Below are positions 25,311-31,923 of a stretch of DNA of 64,000 bases, one piece after another; position 1 is the first letter of the stretch, and every line of letters begins with the position of its first letter. Source of the stretch: Desulfovibrio sp. JY (GTDB lineage: Bacteria; Desulfobacterota; Desulfovibrionia; Desulfovibrionales; Desulfovibrionaceae); contig CP082962.1 of NCBI GenBank assembly GCA_021730285.1, positions 2,542,001-2,606,000 of the forward strand, in the 5' to 3' direction. The notes beneath the pieces were generated by a model that saw only the letters and a program-made list of their open reading frames with translations, was not told the origin of the DNA and did no database searches. A program made the translations under genes and the position numbers.

Positions 25311-25776
25311 GCAATGCCTCGGCCAGCATCCCGCCCTGGATCATCCAGTGGTGCACGGCCTCGCGCACGGCGGCGGCGGCCAGGTAGGCGCAGTGGCGGT
25401 CGTCTTCGGGAAATCGGCCGACCGCGGCGACAATGGCCGCCTCGTCGATGTCCACGGCTTCGTCGAGGGAGAGCCCCTTGGCGAGCCCGGCGGCCGTTGA
25501 CGCGGCGATCTGGCTCGAGGCGCAGCCGTCGGTGTCGAAATCCGTGGCCACGATGATTTCGCCCTCGATACCCAGGGCAATGACGATGGTGTCGCCGCAG
25601 GAGCCCTTGACCCGGCCGACGGCGGTGGGCTCGATCAGGCGCTCCCGGTTGGGGGCGTCGTGCCAGATCCGGAAGCCTTTTTCGCCGAAGCGTTCGACAA
25701 GCGCGGCCTGCTGCTCCTCCTCGAACACGTCAAGGACCATGGACAGCGGGTCGTTCGGATCGCGTTCCGTGGTCAT
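25273..25776 (-). CDS. NifU/IscU-type Fe-S scaffold protein
   Basis: A 167-residue scaffold with the three conserved IscU cysteines at C60 (KGSCGD), C85 (DGCASS) and C129 (RHCAYLA), and Asp at the position that favours cluster transfer. The N-terminus is longer than in IscU. It sits 4 bases downstream of the mrp-like gene. No cysteine desulfurase is adjacent, so the sulfur source is elsewhere. The final residues GQGETF are encoded by an inserted hairpin repeat. It probably delivers Fe-S clusters to the neighbouring ATPases (inference). Confidence 0.9.
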   Translation of the reverse strand: MTTERDPNDPLSMVLDVFEEEQQAALVERFGEKGFRIWHDAPNRERLIEPTAVGRVKGSCGDTIVIALGIEGEIIVATDFDTDGCASSQIAASTAAGLAKGLSLDEAVDIDEAAIVAAVGRFPEDDRHCAYLAAAAVREAVHHWMIQGGMLAEALRKAASGGQGETF

Positions 25777-25780
25777 GACG

Positions 25781-26635
25781 TTATTCCTTGGGGGCCGGGC
25801 GCGCCGGCGGATTGTCCAGGGCCTCGACGACCTTGGCGATGACCTTTTTGAAGGCCACGGCCGACGGGCTCTTGCCGGCCACGGCCAGGAAGACGTCGCC
25901 GTCGTCGCCGGAGCGGGTCACTTCCGGGTCGATGGGGATACGGCCCAAGAACGGCACGCCGGATTCGGAGGCCAGCTTTTCGCCGCCGCCGGCGCTGAAG
26001 ATGTCGTGGACCGCGCCGCAGGACGGGCAGACGAAGCCGCTTAGGTTCTCCACAATGCCGATGATGGGGGTGCTCATCTGGTGGCAGAAGGTGATGGAGC
26101 GGCGCACGTCGTCCACGGCCACGTCCTGGGGCGAGGTGACGATGAGCGCCAGGGCCTTTTCCCCGAAAATCTGGAGCACGGACAGAGGTTCGTCGCCGGT
26201 GCCGGGGGGGCAGTCGACCACGAGCACGTCGCGCTCGCCCCATTCCACCTGTTCCGAAAGCTGCTGGATCACGCCGGCCTTGGCCGGACCGCGCCAGATG
26301 ACGGCGTCGTCCTTGCCGGGGAGCAGGAAGCCGATGGACATGACGCCCAGGTTCCAGTGCCACTCCACGGGGAGCAGGCGGTTTTCCTGCATGCCGGGGC
26401 GGTTGCCGGTGAGTTTGAGCAGGCGGGGGATGCTCGGGCCGTGGACGTCCACGTCGAGGAGCCCCGTGCGCTTGCCTTCCATGGCCAGCCCGGCGGCCAG
26501 ATTGGCCGACACCGTGGATTTGCCCACGCCGCCCTTGCCAGAGAGCACCACCACCACGGCCTTGACCTTGTCGAAGCCGGTGGGCGGTTTCTTTTTGATT
26601 TCCTCGTTCAAGTCGTGCAAACCTTGTTCGTTCAT
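25781..26635 (-). CDS. mrp: Mrp/NBP35-type Fe-S carrier ATPase
   Basis: A 284-residue P-loop ATPase with the deviant Walker A LSGKGGVGKSTVSANLA (near residues 31-47). It also has DVDVHGPSIPRLL, the PPGTGDE motif and the CxxC pair FVCPSCG that binds a bridging [4Fe-4S] cluster. Mrp is a subunit of the ORP complex in D. vulgaris (established knowledge). It overlaps the upstream gene by 4 bases (ATGA), and GGAGAG lies ahead of the ATG. The C-terminus is Pro/Ala-rich. Confidence 0.94.
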   Translation of the reverse strand: MNEQGLHDLNEEIKKKPPTGFDKVKAVVVVLSGKGGVGKSTVSANLAAGLAMEGKRTGLLDVDVHGPSIPRLLKLTGNRPGMQENRLLPVEWHWNLGVMSIGFLLPGKDDAVIWRGPAKAGVIQQLSEQVEWGERDVLVVDCPPGTGDEPLSVLQIFGEKALALIVTSPQDVAVDDVRRSITFCHQMSTPIIGIVENLSGFVCPSCGAVHDIFSAGGGEKLASESGVPFLGRIPIDPEVTRSGDDGDVFLAVAGKSPSAVAFKKVIAKVVEALDNPPARPAPKE

Positions 26636-27066
26636 GATGATTCGCTCTCCAGACGTTGTATTTTGGTTCCCCCGCGCCGCGACGCCTCCAGGGCCTGGCG
26701 AGCGCCCGGTGCGAGCAGGGTTTCCAGACGGTTTTGACGCAGGGCATCGAGGACCACGGGCACCTCGCCCGCGATCCAGGGGGCCACGGCGATGCCGCGC
26801 CGGGAAAAATGTCTGAGGCAGCAGCACGTCGCCCCGCCACACACGAGCAAGGCCACGCCCGCCCTGGCCAAAAGTAGGGCCAGTCCGGGCAATCCCTCGT
26901 CCGGCATGGACCAGACGGCTTCCTCCACGATGCCTTTCGCCTCGAAGCGAAACAGACGCATGGTGGAAGCCGTTTCCAGGAGCGTGGCCAGGCGCTGCCC
27001 GTGGCAGGCCAGGCAGACGCGGGGGCAGCGACGGGGCGTGCTGCTGGTTGATGAAGCATCCGACAT
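26632..27066 (-). CDS. Cys-rich NifX-like protein, first gene of the ORP-like operon
   Basis: A 144-residue protein with an N-terminal CPRVCLACHG cluster and a central CGGATCCCLRHF. The rest (MRLFRFEAKGIVEEAVWS...LLLARAGVALLVCGG) follows the dinitrogenase-cofactor fold seen in its neighbours. The Cys pattern suggests a metal site, but which metal is unknown. It overlaps mrp by 4 bases. A sigma-54 promoter ends about 25 bases before its ATG, and GAGG precedes the ATG. Confidence 0.8.
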   Translation of the reverse strand: MSDASSTSSTPRRCPRVCLACHGQRLATLLETASTMRLFRFEAKGIVEEAVWSMPDEGLPGLALLLARAGVALLVCGGATCCCLRHFSRRGIAVAPWIAGEVPVVLDALRQNRLETLLAPGARQALEASRRGGTKIQRLESESS

Positions 27067-27090
27067 GGCGAAACCTCGCCCGAAAGTAAA

Positions 27091-27106
27091 GCAGGAAGCG
27101 TGCCTG
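27091..27106 (-). promoter_or_regulatory. Sigma-54 (-24/-12) promoter of the ORP-like operon
   Basis: On the minus strand the sequence reads AGGCACG-CTTC-CTGCTT. The invariant GG and GC are exactly 10 bases apart, as required, and GGCACG matches the consensus -24 box. Predicted transcription starts near 27079, a 13-base leader before the first ATG that still includes GAGG. Both ORP operons of D. vulgaris are known to be sigma-54 dependent, which supports this site. Confidence 0.75.
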
Positions 27107-27123
27107 AAAAATAAAGTATATTA

Positions 27124-27144
27124 TATTAATATGTTGTATTAATA
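27124..27144. promoter_or_regulatory. AT-rich repeated palindrome TATTAATA-N5-TATTAATA
   Basis: Two identical 8-base self-complementary half sites separated by TGTTG, in an AT-rich island within GC-rich DNA, 17 bases upstream of the -24 box. It is a plausible protein-binding site for IHF or an activator. The activator is not encoded next to the operon. Confidence 0.5.
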
Positions 27145-27471
27145 AACCGAGTCCTTGGCGCTGCGAATGGGCGCAAAACAATCCCTCGATCGATTCTGTG
27201 GGCGAAAAAATATCCCGGATGCGGGAGAACGGGCTGCTTCCGGATCGCGAAGGGCCAGGAACGTCGCGTCAGGGCCTATTTTCCGGAAAACGACCAGGGC
27301 GAATAATTCGCCCGGCAATTTCCAGAAACAGGGGGACTGGCGTTTTGGCGTGGGCGGGGCTAATGGAAAGACTATGCACGGGCAGGCCCTCAAAAAGGGG
27401 CCTCACCTGTTCCGTCTTTCCCTCTCTGGATGGTATCGCTTTGAAATTCTTGTGAGAGCATCAGGGTGTCA
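27145..27471. other. Intergenic stretch without recognisable gene
   Basis: About 330 bases between the sigma-54 promoter region and a hairpin repeat. Short open frames exist on both strands but lack ribosome sites and family features. It could hold enhancer sites for the ORP-like promoter; I see no clear palindrome. Confidence 0.4.
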
Positions 27472-27535
27472 TAAAGAGTCTTTGGAAAGGGGGCCCGGGG
27501 GAAGAACCTTTCTGCAAGAAAGGTTTTCCCCCGGT
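27472..27535 (+). repeat. Dispersed hairpin repeat, type A (copy 7), 5' of a gene
   Basis: Flank AAAGAGTCTTTGGAAAGGGGG and a long stem with one bulge (27495-27534, arms starting CCGGGGG / CCCCCGG). Unlike the other copies it lies directly upstream of a start codon: the AGGA used as ribosome site of the VanZ-like gene immediately follows the stem. Confidence 0.85.
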
Positions 27536-27545
27536 AGGAACCCGC

Positions 27546-27932
27546 ATGATCGAAACACCGCTTTTCCGCCGGGCAATCCTGGCCGTGTGGCTCGTTTCCG
27601 TGGCGGCCACGATCTACGTGTCGCTTCTGCCGCGCCTGGAGTTGCCGATCGATTTCTGGAACGCCGACAAGCTCTACCACGCCGCGACCTATGCTTGGCT
27701 GGGGGGCCTGCCGCTGTGGGCCTTTGTCCACGGCGGGCGCGCCCGGGCGGCGGCCTACGCCATGATCGGCCTGGGGGGGGTTTTGGAGTGGGGGCAATCG
27801 TTCGTGCCGGGCCGTTCGGCCAGCCTGGGCGACGCCACGGCCAACGCCTTCGGCGTTTTCGTCGGCATCTGGCTGTCCGAGGCGCTCATGTGCCGCCTGC
27901 GCGGCTGTCGGGGGCTTCGGGACGGGGACTGA
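27546..27932 (+). CDS. VanZ-like family membrane protein
   Basis: A 128-residue membrane protein with about four hydrophobic segments. It has the family pattern DKLYHAATYAWLGG near residue 42 and EWGQSFVPGRSASLGDATAN near 82. VanZ-family proteins are linked to lipid II or teicoplanin resistance in one case, but most are of unknown function. The start has AGGA 6 bases upstream, supplied by the edge of a hairpin repeat. It converges with the uspA-like gene, 4 bases apart. Confidence 0.88.
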   Translation: MIETPLFRRAILAVWLVSVAATIYVSLLPRLELPIDFWNADKLYHAATYAWLGGLPLWAFVHGGRARAAAYAMIGLGGVLEWGQSFVPGRSASLGDATANAFGVFVGIWLSEALMCRLRGCRGLRDGD

Positions 27933-27936
27933 CGCC

Positions 27937-28356
27937 TCAGCGCACCACGATGACGGTGCAGGGCGCGATCTGGACAAGCCTGGTGGACACGCTGCCGAGC
28001 AGAAGCTTTTCCACGTCATCCTTGCCCCGGCTGCCGAGGTAGATCTCGTCGGCCTTTTCCTCGCGGGCGATGCGGGCCACGGTTTCGGCCGGGCGTCCGG
28101 GCTCGGCCAGGGTGCGGATGGTCATGCCCCGCTCCCGGGCGATCTCCTCGGCGTCGGCCAGAATCTTCTTGGGCTCGCGCATGATGTGGCTGAAGGTCTT
28201 GTCGCAGTCCTCGGCCTTGCAATCGAAAAAGGACAGGGCTTCCACGGCCGTGACCGCCAGGATTTCGGCAGCCTCGCAACGGGCCGCGTCGAGCGCCCGT
28301 TCCAGGGCGCGTTGGGACAGCTCGGAGCCGTCCAGGCAAACGATGAATTTCTTCAT
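27937..28356 (-). CDS. Universal stress protein (UspA family)
   Basis: A 139-residue single Usp domain: KKFIVCLDGSELSQRALERA at the start, and the ATP-binding G-x2-G-type end in LGSRGKDDVEKLLLGSVSTRLVQIAPCTVIVVR. A short insert, SFFDCKAEDCDKTF, has two Cys. GGGAG lies upstream of the ATG. It lies 47 bases after tunR and may be cotranscribed with it. Confidence 0.92.
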   Translation of the reverse strand: MKKFIVCLDGSELSQRALERALDAARCEAAEILAVTAVEALSFFDCKAEDCDKTFSHIMREPKKILADAEEIARERGMTIRTLAEPGRPAETVARIAREEKADEIYLGSRGKDDVEKLLLGSVSTRLVQIAPCTVIVVR

Positions 28357-28403
28357 GATCGTCCGCTCCCTTCCTTTGGTCGTGGTCCTCGTGGCGGCGG
28401 GGC

Positions 28404-29483
28404 TCAATCGACGTGGAGCACCACGGCGAAGGCATTGAACATGGCCCAGACCTTTTGTCCCTCGGTCAGATCGAGTTCGCGCACGCTTTTGGTGGTGACC
28501 AGGGCGCAAAGCCGCGTGCCGTCGGACAGGGTCACGATGACCTCGGCCGTAAGCTCGCCCAGGCGCACCAGCTCCACCTCGCCGAGAAAGCGGTTGGTGG
28601 CCGTGGCCCGCGGCATCTCGTCGCAGGTTTCGAGCACCACCCAGGGGGCCTTGATCTCGGCCGTGACGAACGAGCCTTCGGTCACGCCGAGGTTCTTGAC
28701 GCTTTCGTTGGTGATCACCGAGGACACGGCATGGCCGCCCAGGCTCTCGACCACCACCCGGGACTGGATGTCGCCCTTTTGCACCTGGGCCACCCGGCCG
28801 AAAAAGGCGTTTCGGGCGCTGGTGCGGCGGGTTTCGCGGGTGAGCACCTGCCGCTCGACCTTGCGGCGTTGGTCTTCGGGCAGATGCAGGAAGGCGGCGG
28901 TCAGGTCGGCCGTGGAATGGCCCAGAATGCGCTGCACCACCGGCAGCGGCACGTCGTCGCGCAAAAGCTCCACGGCCCGGGACCGGCGGATGGTGCTCGG
29001 GTTGACCAGTTCCTTGGTGAAGCCGCATTCCTCGGCCCGCTCGTAAAATTTGCGCCGCACATGGCCCTGGTCCAGGTGAAAGAGGTTGCCCCGGAGCGAG
29101 GCGTAGGCCGGATCGTCGAACACGGCGGCCAGCGCGTCGCCGAGCTCGGCCGGAATCTGGACCTCGCGGCCCTCGCCGCCGTTGCCGCCGCTGAAATTGA
29201 CCGACAGGGTGTCGAGGTTGACGTCGGTGCGGTCGTCCAGGGCCAGGACCTCGCCGAGGCGCGCCCCGGTGTGGCGCAGCATGAGGTAGATCAGGCGCAC
29301 CCGGTTGCGGGAGACGGCCACGTCGGGCCGTCCGGACCGTTCGGTCCAGGCGGAAAACGCCTCGGACAACCGTGTCAGTTCCAGGGTGTCCAGGAACTTG
29401 ACGTCATCAGGCACGGAAAAAATCCGGGCAGCCCGGAACCTTTTACCTCCGGAATCCCCTCCGGAATCTTTCCCATCGATCAT
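28404..29483 (-). CDS. tunR: TunR-type tungstate/molybdate-responsive regulator (inactive tyrosine-recombinase fold plus TOBE)
   Basis: A 359-residue protein combining a tyrosine-recombinase-like domain (residues about 30-205) with two C-terminal TOBE (Mop) oxyanion-binding domains (about 215-359). Recombinase Arg75 (TGARLGE), Arg166 and His189 (RILGHS) remain. The HxxR His is Ser163 and the nucleophilic Tyr is Phe198 (TAAFLHL), so strand cleavage should be impossible. TunR of D. vulgaris has this architecture and controls mod/tup oxyanion transport. GGGAG before the second of two candidate ATGs decides the start. No transporter genes are in the window. Confidence 0.88.
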   Translation of the reverse strand: MIDGKDSGGDSGGKRFRAARIFSVPDDVKFLDTLELTRLSEAFSAWTERSGRPDVAVSRNRVRLIYLMLRHTGARLGEVLALDDRTDVNLDTLSVNFSGGNGGEGREVQIPAELGDALAAVFDDPAYASLRGNLFHLDQGHVRRKFYERAEECGFTKELVNPSTIRRSRAVELLRDDVPLPVVQRILGHSTADLTAAFLHLPEDQRRKVERQVLTRETRRTSARNAFFGRVAQVQKGDIQSRVVVESLGGHAVSSVITNESVKNLGVTEGSFVTAEIKAPWVVLETCDEMPRATATNRFLGEVELVRLGELTAEVIVTLSDGTRLCALVTTKSVRELDLTEGQKVWAMFNAFAVVLHVD

Positions 29484-29497
29484 GCGCGCTCCCATGT

Positions 29498-29514
29498 TAT
29501 ACCAAACCGGATAT
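29498..29514. promoter_or_regulatory. Imperfect palindrome upstream of tunR
   Basis: TATACCAAACCGGATAT just upstream of the tunR start is a partial inverted repeat (TATACC / GGATAT). It could be an autoregulatory site. I cannot compare it with the published TunR motif from memory. Confidence 0.25.
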
Positions 29515-29574
29515 CATTTCCCGGCAAGGGCGGGAAAGTCAAGGCCGGCGGCAGCGGCGCGGACTCGCCGGGCG

Positions 29575-29958
29575 TCACGACCGGCTGGCCACCACTTCGA
29601 TCTCCACCAGCACGTCCCTGGGCAGCCGCGCCACCTCGACGCAGGAGCGGGCCGGGTAGGGCTTGGCGAAGAGCCCGGCGTAGGCCTCGTTTATGGCCGC
29701 GAAATCGTCCATGTTCTTGATGAACAGGGTGGCTTTCACCACGTTGTCCAGGCCGAGGCCCGCGGCTTCGAGGATGGCCCGCACGTTGGCGATGGACTGG
29801 CGGGCCTGATCGGCCACGGTCCCGGCCACGATGTCGCCGGTCGCCGGGTCGATGGGGGTCTGCCCGGAGACGAAGAGCAGGTCCCCGGCCCACACCGCGG
29901 GCGAATAGGGGCCGATGGGCGCGGGCGCGCCTTCGGGGACGACGATCTGTTTGGCCAT
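29575..29958 (-). CDS. ridA: RidA (YjgF/YER057c/UK114) family deaminase
   Basis: A 127-residue protein that hydrolyses reactive enamine/imine intermediates. It shows IGPYSPAVWAGDLLFVSGQ near the N-terminus and the signature ARSCVEVARLPRDVLVEIEVVA at the end, including the Arg that binds the substrate carboxylate. The length is typical. It starts after a CAAGGAGCCCCC ribosome site, is transcribed toward tunR and ends about 90 bases from it. Confidence 0.95.
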   Translation of the reverse strand: MAKQIVVPEGAPAPIGPYSPAVWAGDLLFVSGQTPIDPATGDIVAGTVADQARQSIANVRAILEAAGLGLDNVVKATLFIKNMDDFAAINEAYAGLFAKPYPARSCVEVARLPRDVLVEIEVVASRS

Positions 29959-30049
29959 GGGGGCTCCTTGCGCGTCCGAGCGGACACGAATTTTACGACA
30001 GTGTGCAGCGCCTCCCGGGCGGCGTCAACCGGAGCGCGGGCTGTTGCCC

Positions 30050-30077
30050 ATAAAAAAGGGGGCCCGAAGGCCCCCTC
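30050..30077 (-). terminator. Intrinsic terminator of porin gene 1
   Basis: A 7-bp GC stem closed by a TTCG tetraloop (read on the minus strand), followed by TTTTTTATGG. It lies 28 bases after the stop. Porin gene 2 has an almost identical terminator, so the terminator was duplicated with the gene. Confidence 0.88.
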
Positions 30078-30105
30078 CCGCGCGTGCCGTATCCGACAGT
30101 CGCTT

Positions 30106-31578
30106 CTAGAACTTGTAGGTCAGGCCGAAAGCGACCTTCCAGGCGTTGTTGCCGTTGGCTTCGGACTGGCTGACCAGGCGATGGCCCCAGACGCTTTCCT
30201 GGAACTGACCGTGAGCCCAGCCGGTCTCCATGACGGCGGCCAGGTTCTCGTAGATCATGTACTTCGTGTCGAAGTTCAGCCCCATCACGGACTCGTTGTA
30301 GGTCAGGTCGTGACCCATGGTGAAATACGAGTTGTTGAGGTAGAGCTGCGCGTTGCGGATGGCGCGCGGCGAGTTGTTGCCGCGCACGTACACGAAGGTC
30401 AAACGGTTGGTCAACTTGTCGATGAACGAGATGTTGTTGAGCGATGCGCCGATGCCGTAGTTGCCCACGGGATCGGTGTACATGTTGGAACCCTTGCCGA
30501 GTTCCTGGCTGCTGTCGAACAGGAAGCTGTTGCCCGGGCCCCACTGGGAACGCATGTAAGGCATACGCTCGGAGCCGTTCATGGTGGACTTGTCCTCGCC
30601 GGTGGACCAGAAGCCGAACACCTGCGGGGTGACCACGTCGAGGCCGGTGTATTCAACGCCGGCATCGACCATCCAGCCCTGGCGCTGAGCGGCCTTGTGG
30701 TCGTTCATGGCGCCGGCGCCGTAGATCACGTCGGCATAGAACTTGACCGGATCCAGAGCGGAAACCTCAAACGCGCCACCGACCCAGAAATAGGGATTCT
30801 GGTCGTTCTTCCAATAGCCCACGGTCCCGGGCTTGGTCATGTTGGAAGAGCTGGCGGCGGACACCAGGGTGTTGGCGAAGTTGTTGCCGGATTCCGAGAC
30901 GTCCGTGGTGTCCTTCCAGGAGTAGTCGGCGTTGCGGCCGGCCACGGCGACCATGCCCCACGGGGTGGCCTTGAAGCCGTCCACGGTGACGGGCAGAGCC
31001 AGGAAGTAGGCGTCGAGTTCGTCAGCCTTCTGGGTGGTCGTGGTGTCGTAGGTGCGGTTGGTGTCGATCAGACGACCGAAACCGGCCATGACCGACAGGG
31101 TCTTGTCGACGATGGGGGCGGTGACGACCAGGGCCGCCATCTTGTCGTTCCAGACCGGGCTGCCGTAGAACAGGCCGCTCTGGGGCAGGTTCACGTCCTG
31201 GAGGCCGGCCGTCACCTGCACGCCGTCACAACCGGGCAGCATGAACTGCAGGTAGGCCAGGTCGACCTGGACGGCGGTGTCCGGGTTGGCGGCGGTAAAG
31301 GTGCCGTGGCCCCAGACGTCTTCCACCTTGATGCCCAGGCGAAACTTCACGGCCTCGTTGGCGATGAAGTCGGACCGCAGGCGGAAGCGCTCCCAGATCT
31401 CGAAGGAATCCGAGGTCTTGGTGCCGGTCTTGTTCCAACCGGTATAGTTGCGGTTTTCAAAGAAGTTTCCATAGACACGCGCATCACCGGTCATTTTGAC
31501 CTCGGTGGCGGCATGGGCGGCGGCGAATGTGCCGAAGACCATGGCGGCCACGAGGGCAACTGAGGCGATTCTCTTCAT
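30106..31578 (-). CDS. Outer-membrane porin, Desulfovibrio type (copy 1)
   Basis: A 490-residue beta-barrel porin with a signal peptide (residues 1-23, ending AAAHA, mature ATEVKMTGDARVYG) and a final aromatic residue (FGLTYKF). The alternating strand pattern runs throughout. It is a tandem paralog of the next gene, with near-identical N-terminal and C-terminal blocks. Homotrimeric porins of this family are abundant in Desulfovibrionaceae. GGAGGAAGG precedes the ATG. Confidence 0.92.
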   Translation of the reverse strand: MKRIASVALVAAMVFGTFAAAHAATEVKMTGDARVYGNFFENRNYTGWNKTGTKTSDSFEIWERFRLRSDFIANEAVKFRLGIKVEDVWGHGTFTAANPDTAVQVDLAYLQFMLPGCDGVQVTAGLQDVNLPQSGLFYGSPVWNDKMAALVVTAPIVDKTLSVMAGFGRLIDTNRTYDTTTTQKADELDAYFLALPVTVDGFKATPWGMVAVAGRNADYSWKDTTDVSESGNNFANTLVSAASSSNMTKPGTVGYWKNDQNPYFWVGGAFEVSALDPVKFYADVIYGAGAMNDHKAAQRQGWMVDAGVEYTGLDVVTPQVFGFWSTGEDKSTMNGSERMPYMRSQWGPGNSFLFDSSQELGKGSNMYTDPVGNYGIGASLNNISFIDKLTNRLTFVYVRGNNSPRAIRNAQLYLNNSYFTMGHDLTYNESVMGLNFDTKYMIYENLAAVMETGWAHGQFQESVWGHRLVSQSEANGNNAWKVAFGLTYKF

Positions 31579-31867
31579 TTTCCTTCCTCCAATACAATTG
31601 AAGCGTTCCACGAAGGATACGCAGCCACGCGCCACAATCCCACGCTGGCGAGGGCGGGATTGCGTTGATCTCCGTCTACGCTGGCAAACTGGGAAAACAA
31701 GTTACAAAAATAAAAGCATCGGCGGGAGGTGGTGCAACAAGAGGCGCTCTGTCTGCAACAGGGAGGTCATCGCGGTATTGTATTGCCCAATCGTAATCAA
31801 TTGCAAAAGAGTAACAGATGTTCCCTCGCCTGCTCCCGAAAAACCGGGAGGAACTTTTGGCGGACAA
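31579..31867 (-). other. Intergenic region between the two porin genes
   Basis: Upstream region of porin 1. I see no gene in it. It contains the promoter candidate listed separately, then the terminator of porin 2. Confidence 0.5.
31777..31806 (-). promoter_or_regulatory. Candidate sigma-70 promoter of porin gene 1
   Basis: On the minus strand TTGCAA, an 18-base spacer and TACAAT. The -10 box matches 5 of 6 bases, the -35 box 4 of 6. It lies about 200 bases upstream of the porin start, implying a long leader. Confidence 0.35.
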
Positions 31868-31896
31868 CAAAAAAGGGGGGCCCGAAGGCCCCCCTT
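31868..31896 (-). terminator. Intrinsic terminator of porin gene 2
   Basis: An 8-bp GC stem with a TTCG loop (minus strand), then a seven-T run. It is the twin of the porin 1 terminator, with one extra G-C pair. Confidence 0.88.
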
Positions 31897-31923
31897 GCGC
31901 GTGTGCCGTATCCGACAGCCGCT

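Noticed and set aside
27155-27500. Short protein-coding genes in the gap before the VanZ-like gene
   Set aside because: Open frames exist on both strands but lack ribosome sites, signal peptides and recognisable composition, and one runs into a hairpin repeat.
20826-27535. CRISPR array from the repeated hairpins
   Set aside because: The repeats are kilobases apart, self-complementary and not separated by regular spacers; no cas genes are present.
28404-29483. Phage or integron integrase
   Set aside because: The recombinase fold is present, but the catalytic Tyr is Phe and TOBE domains follow. No att sites or phage genes are nearby, so a regulator is the better call.
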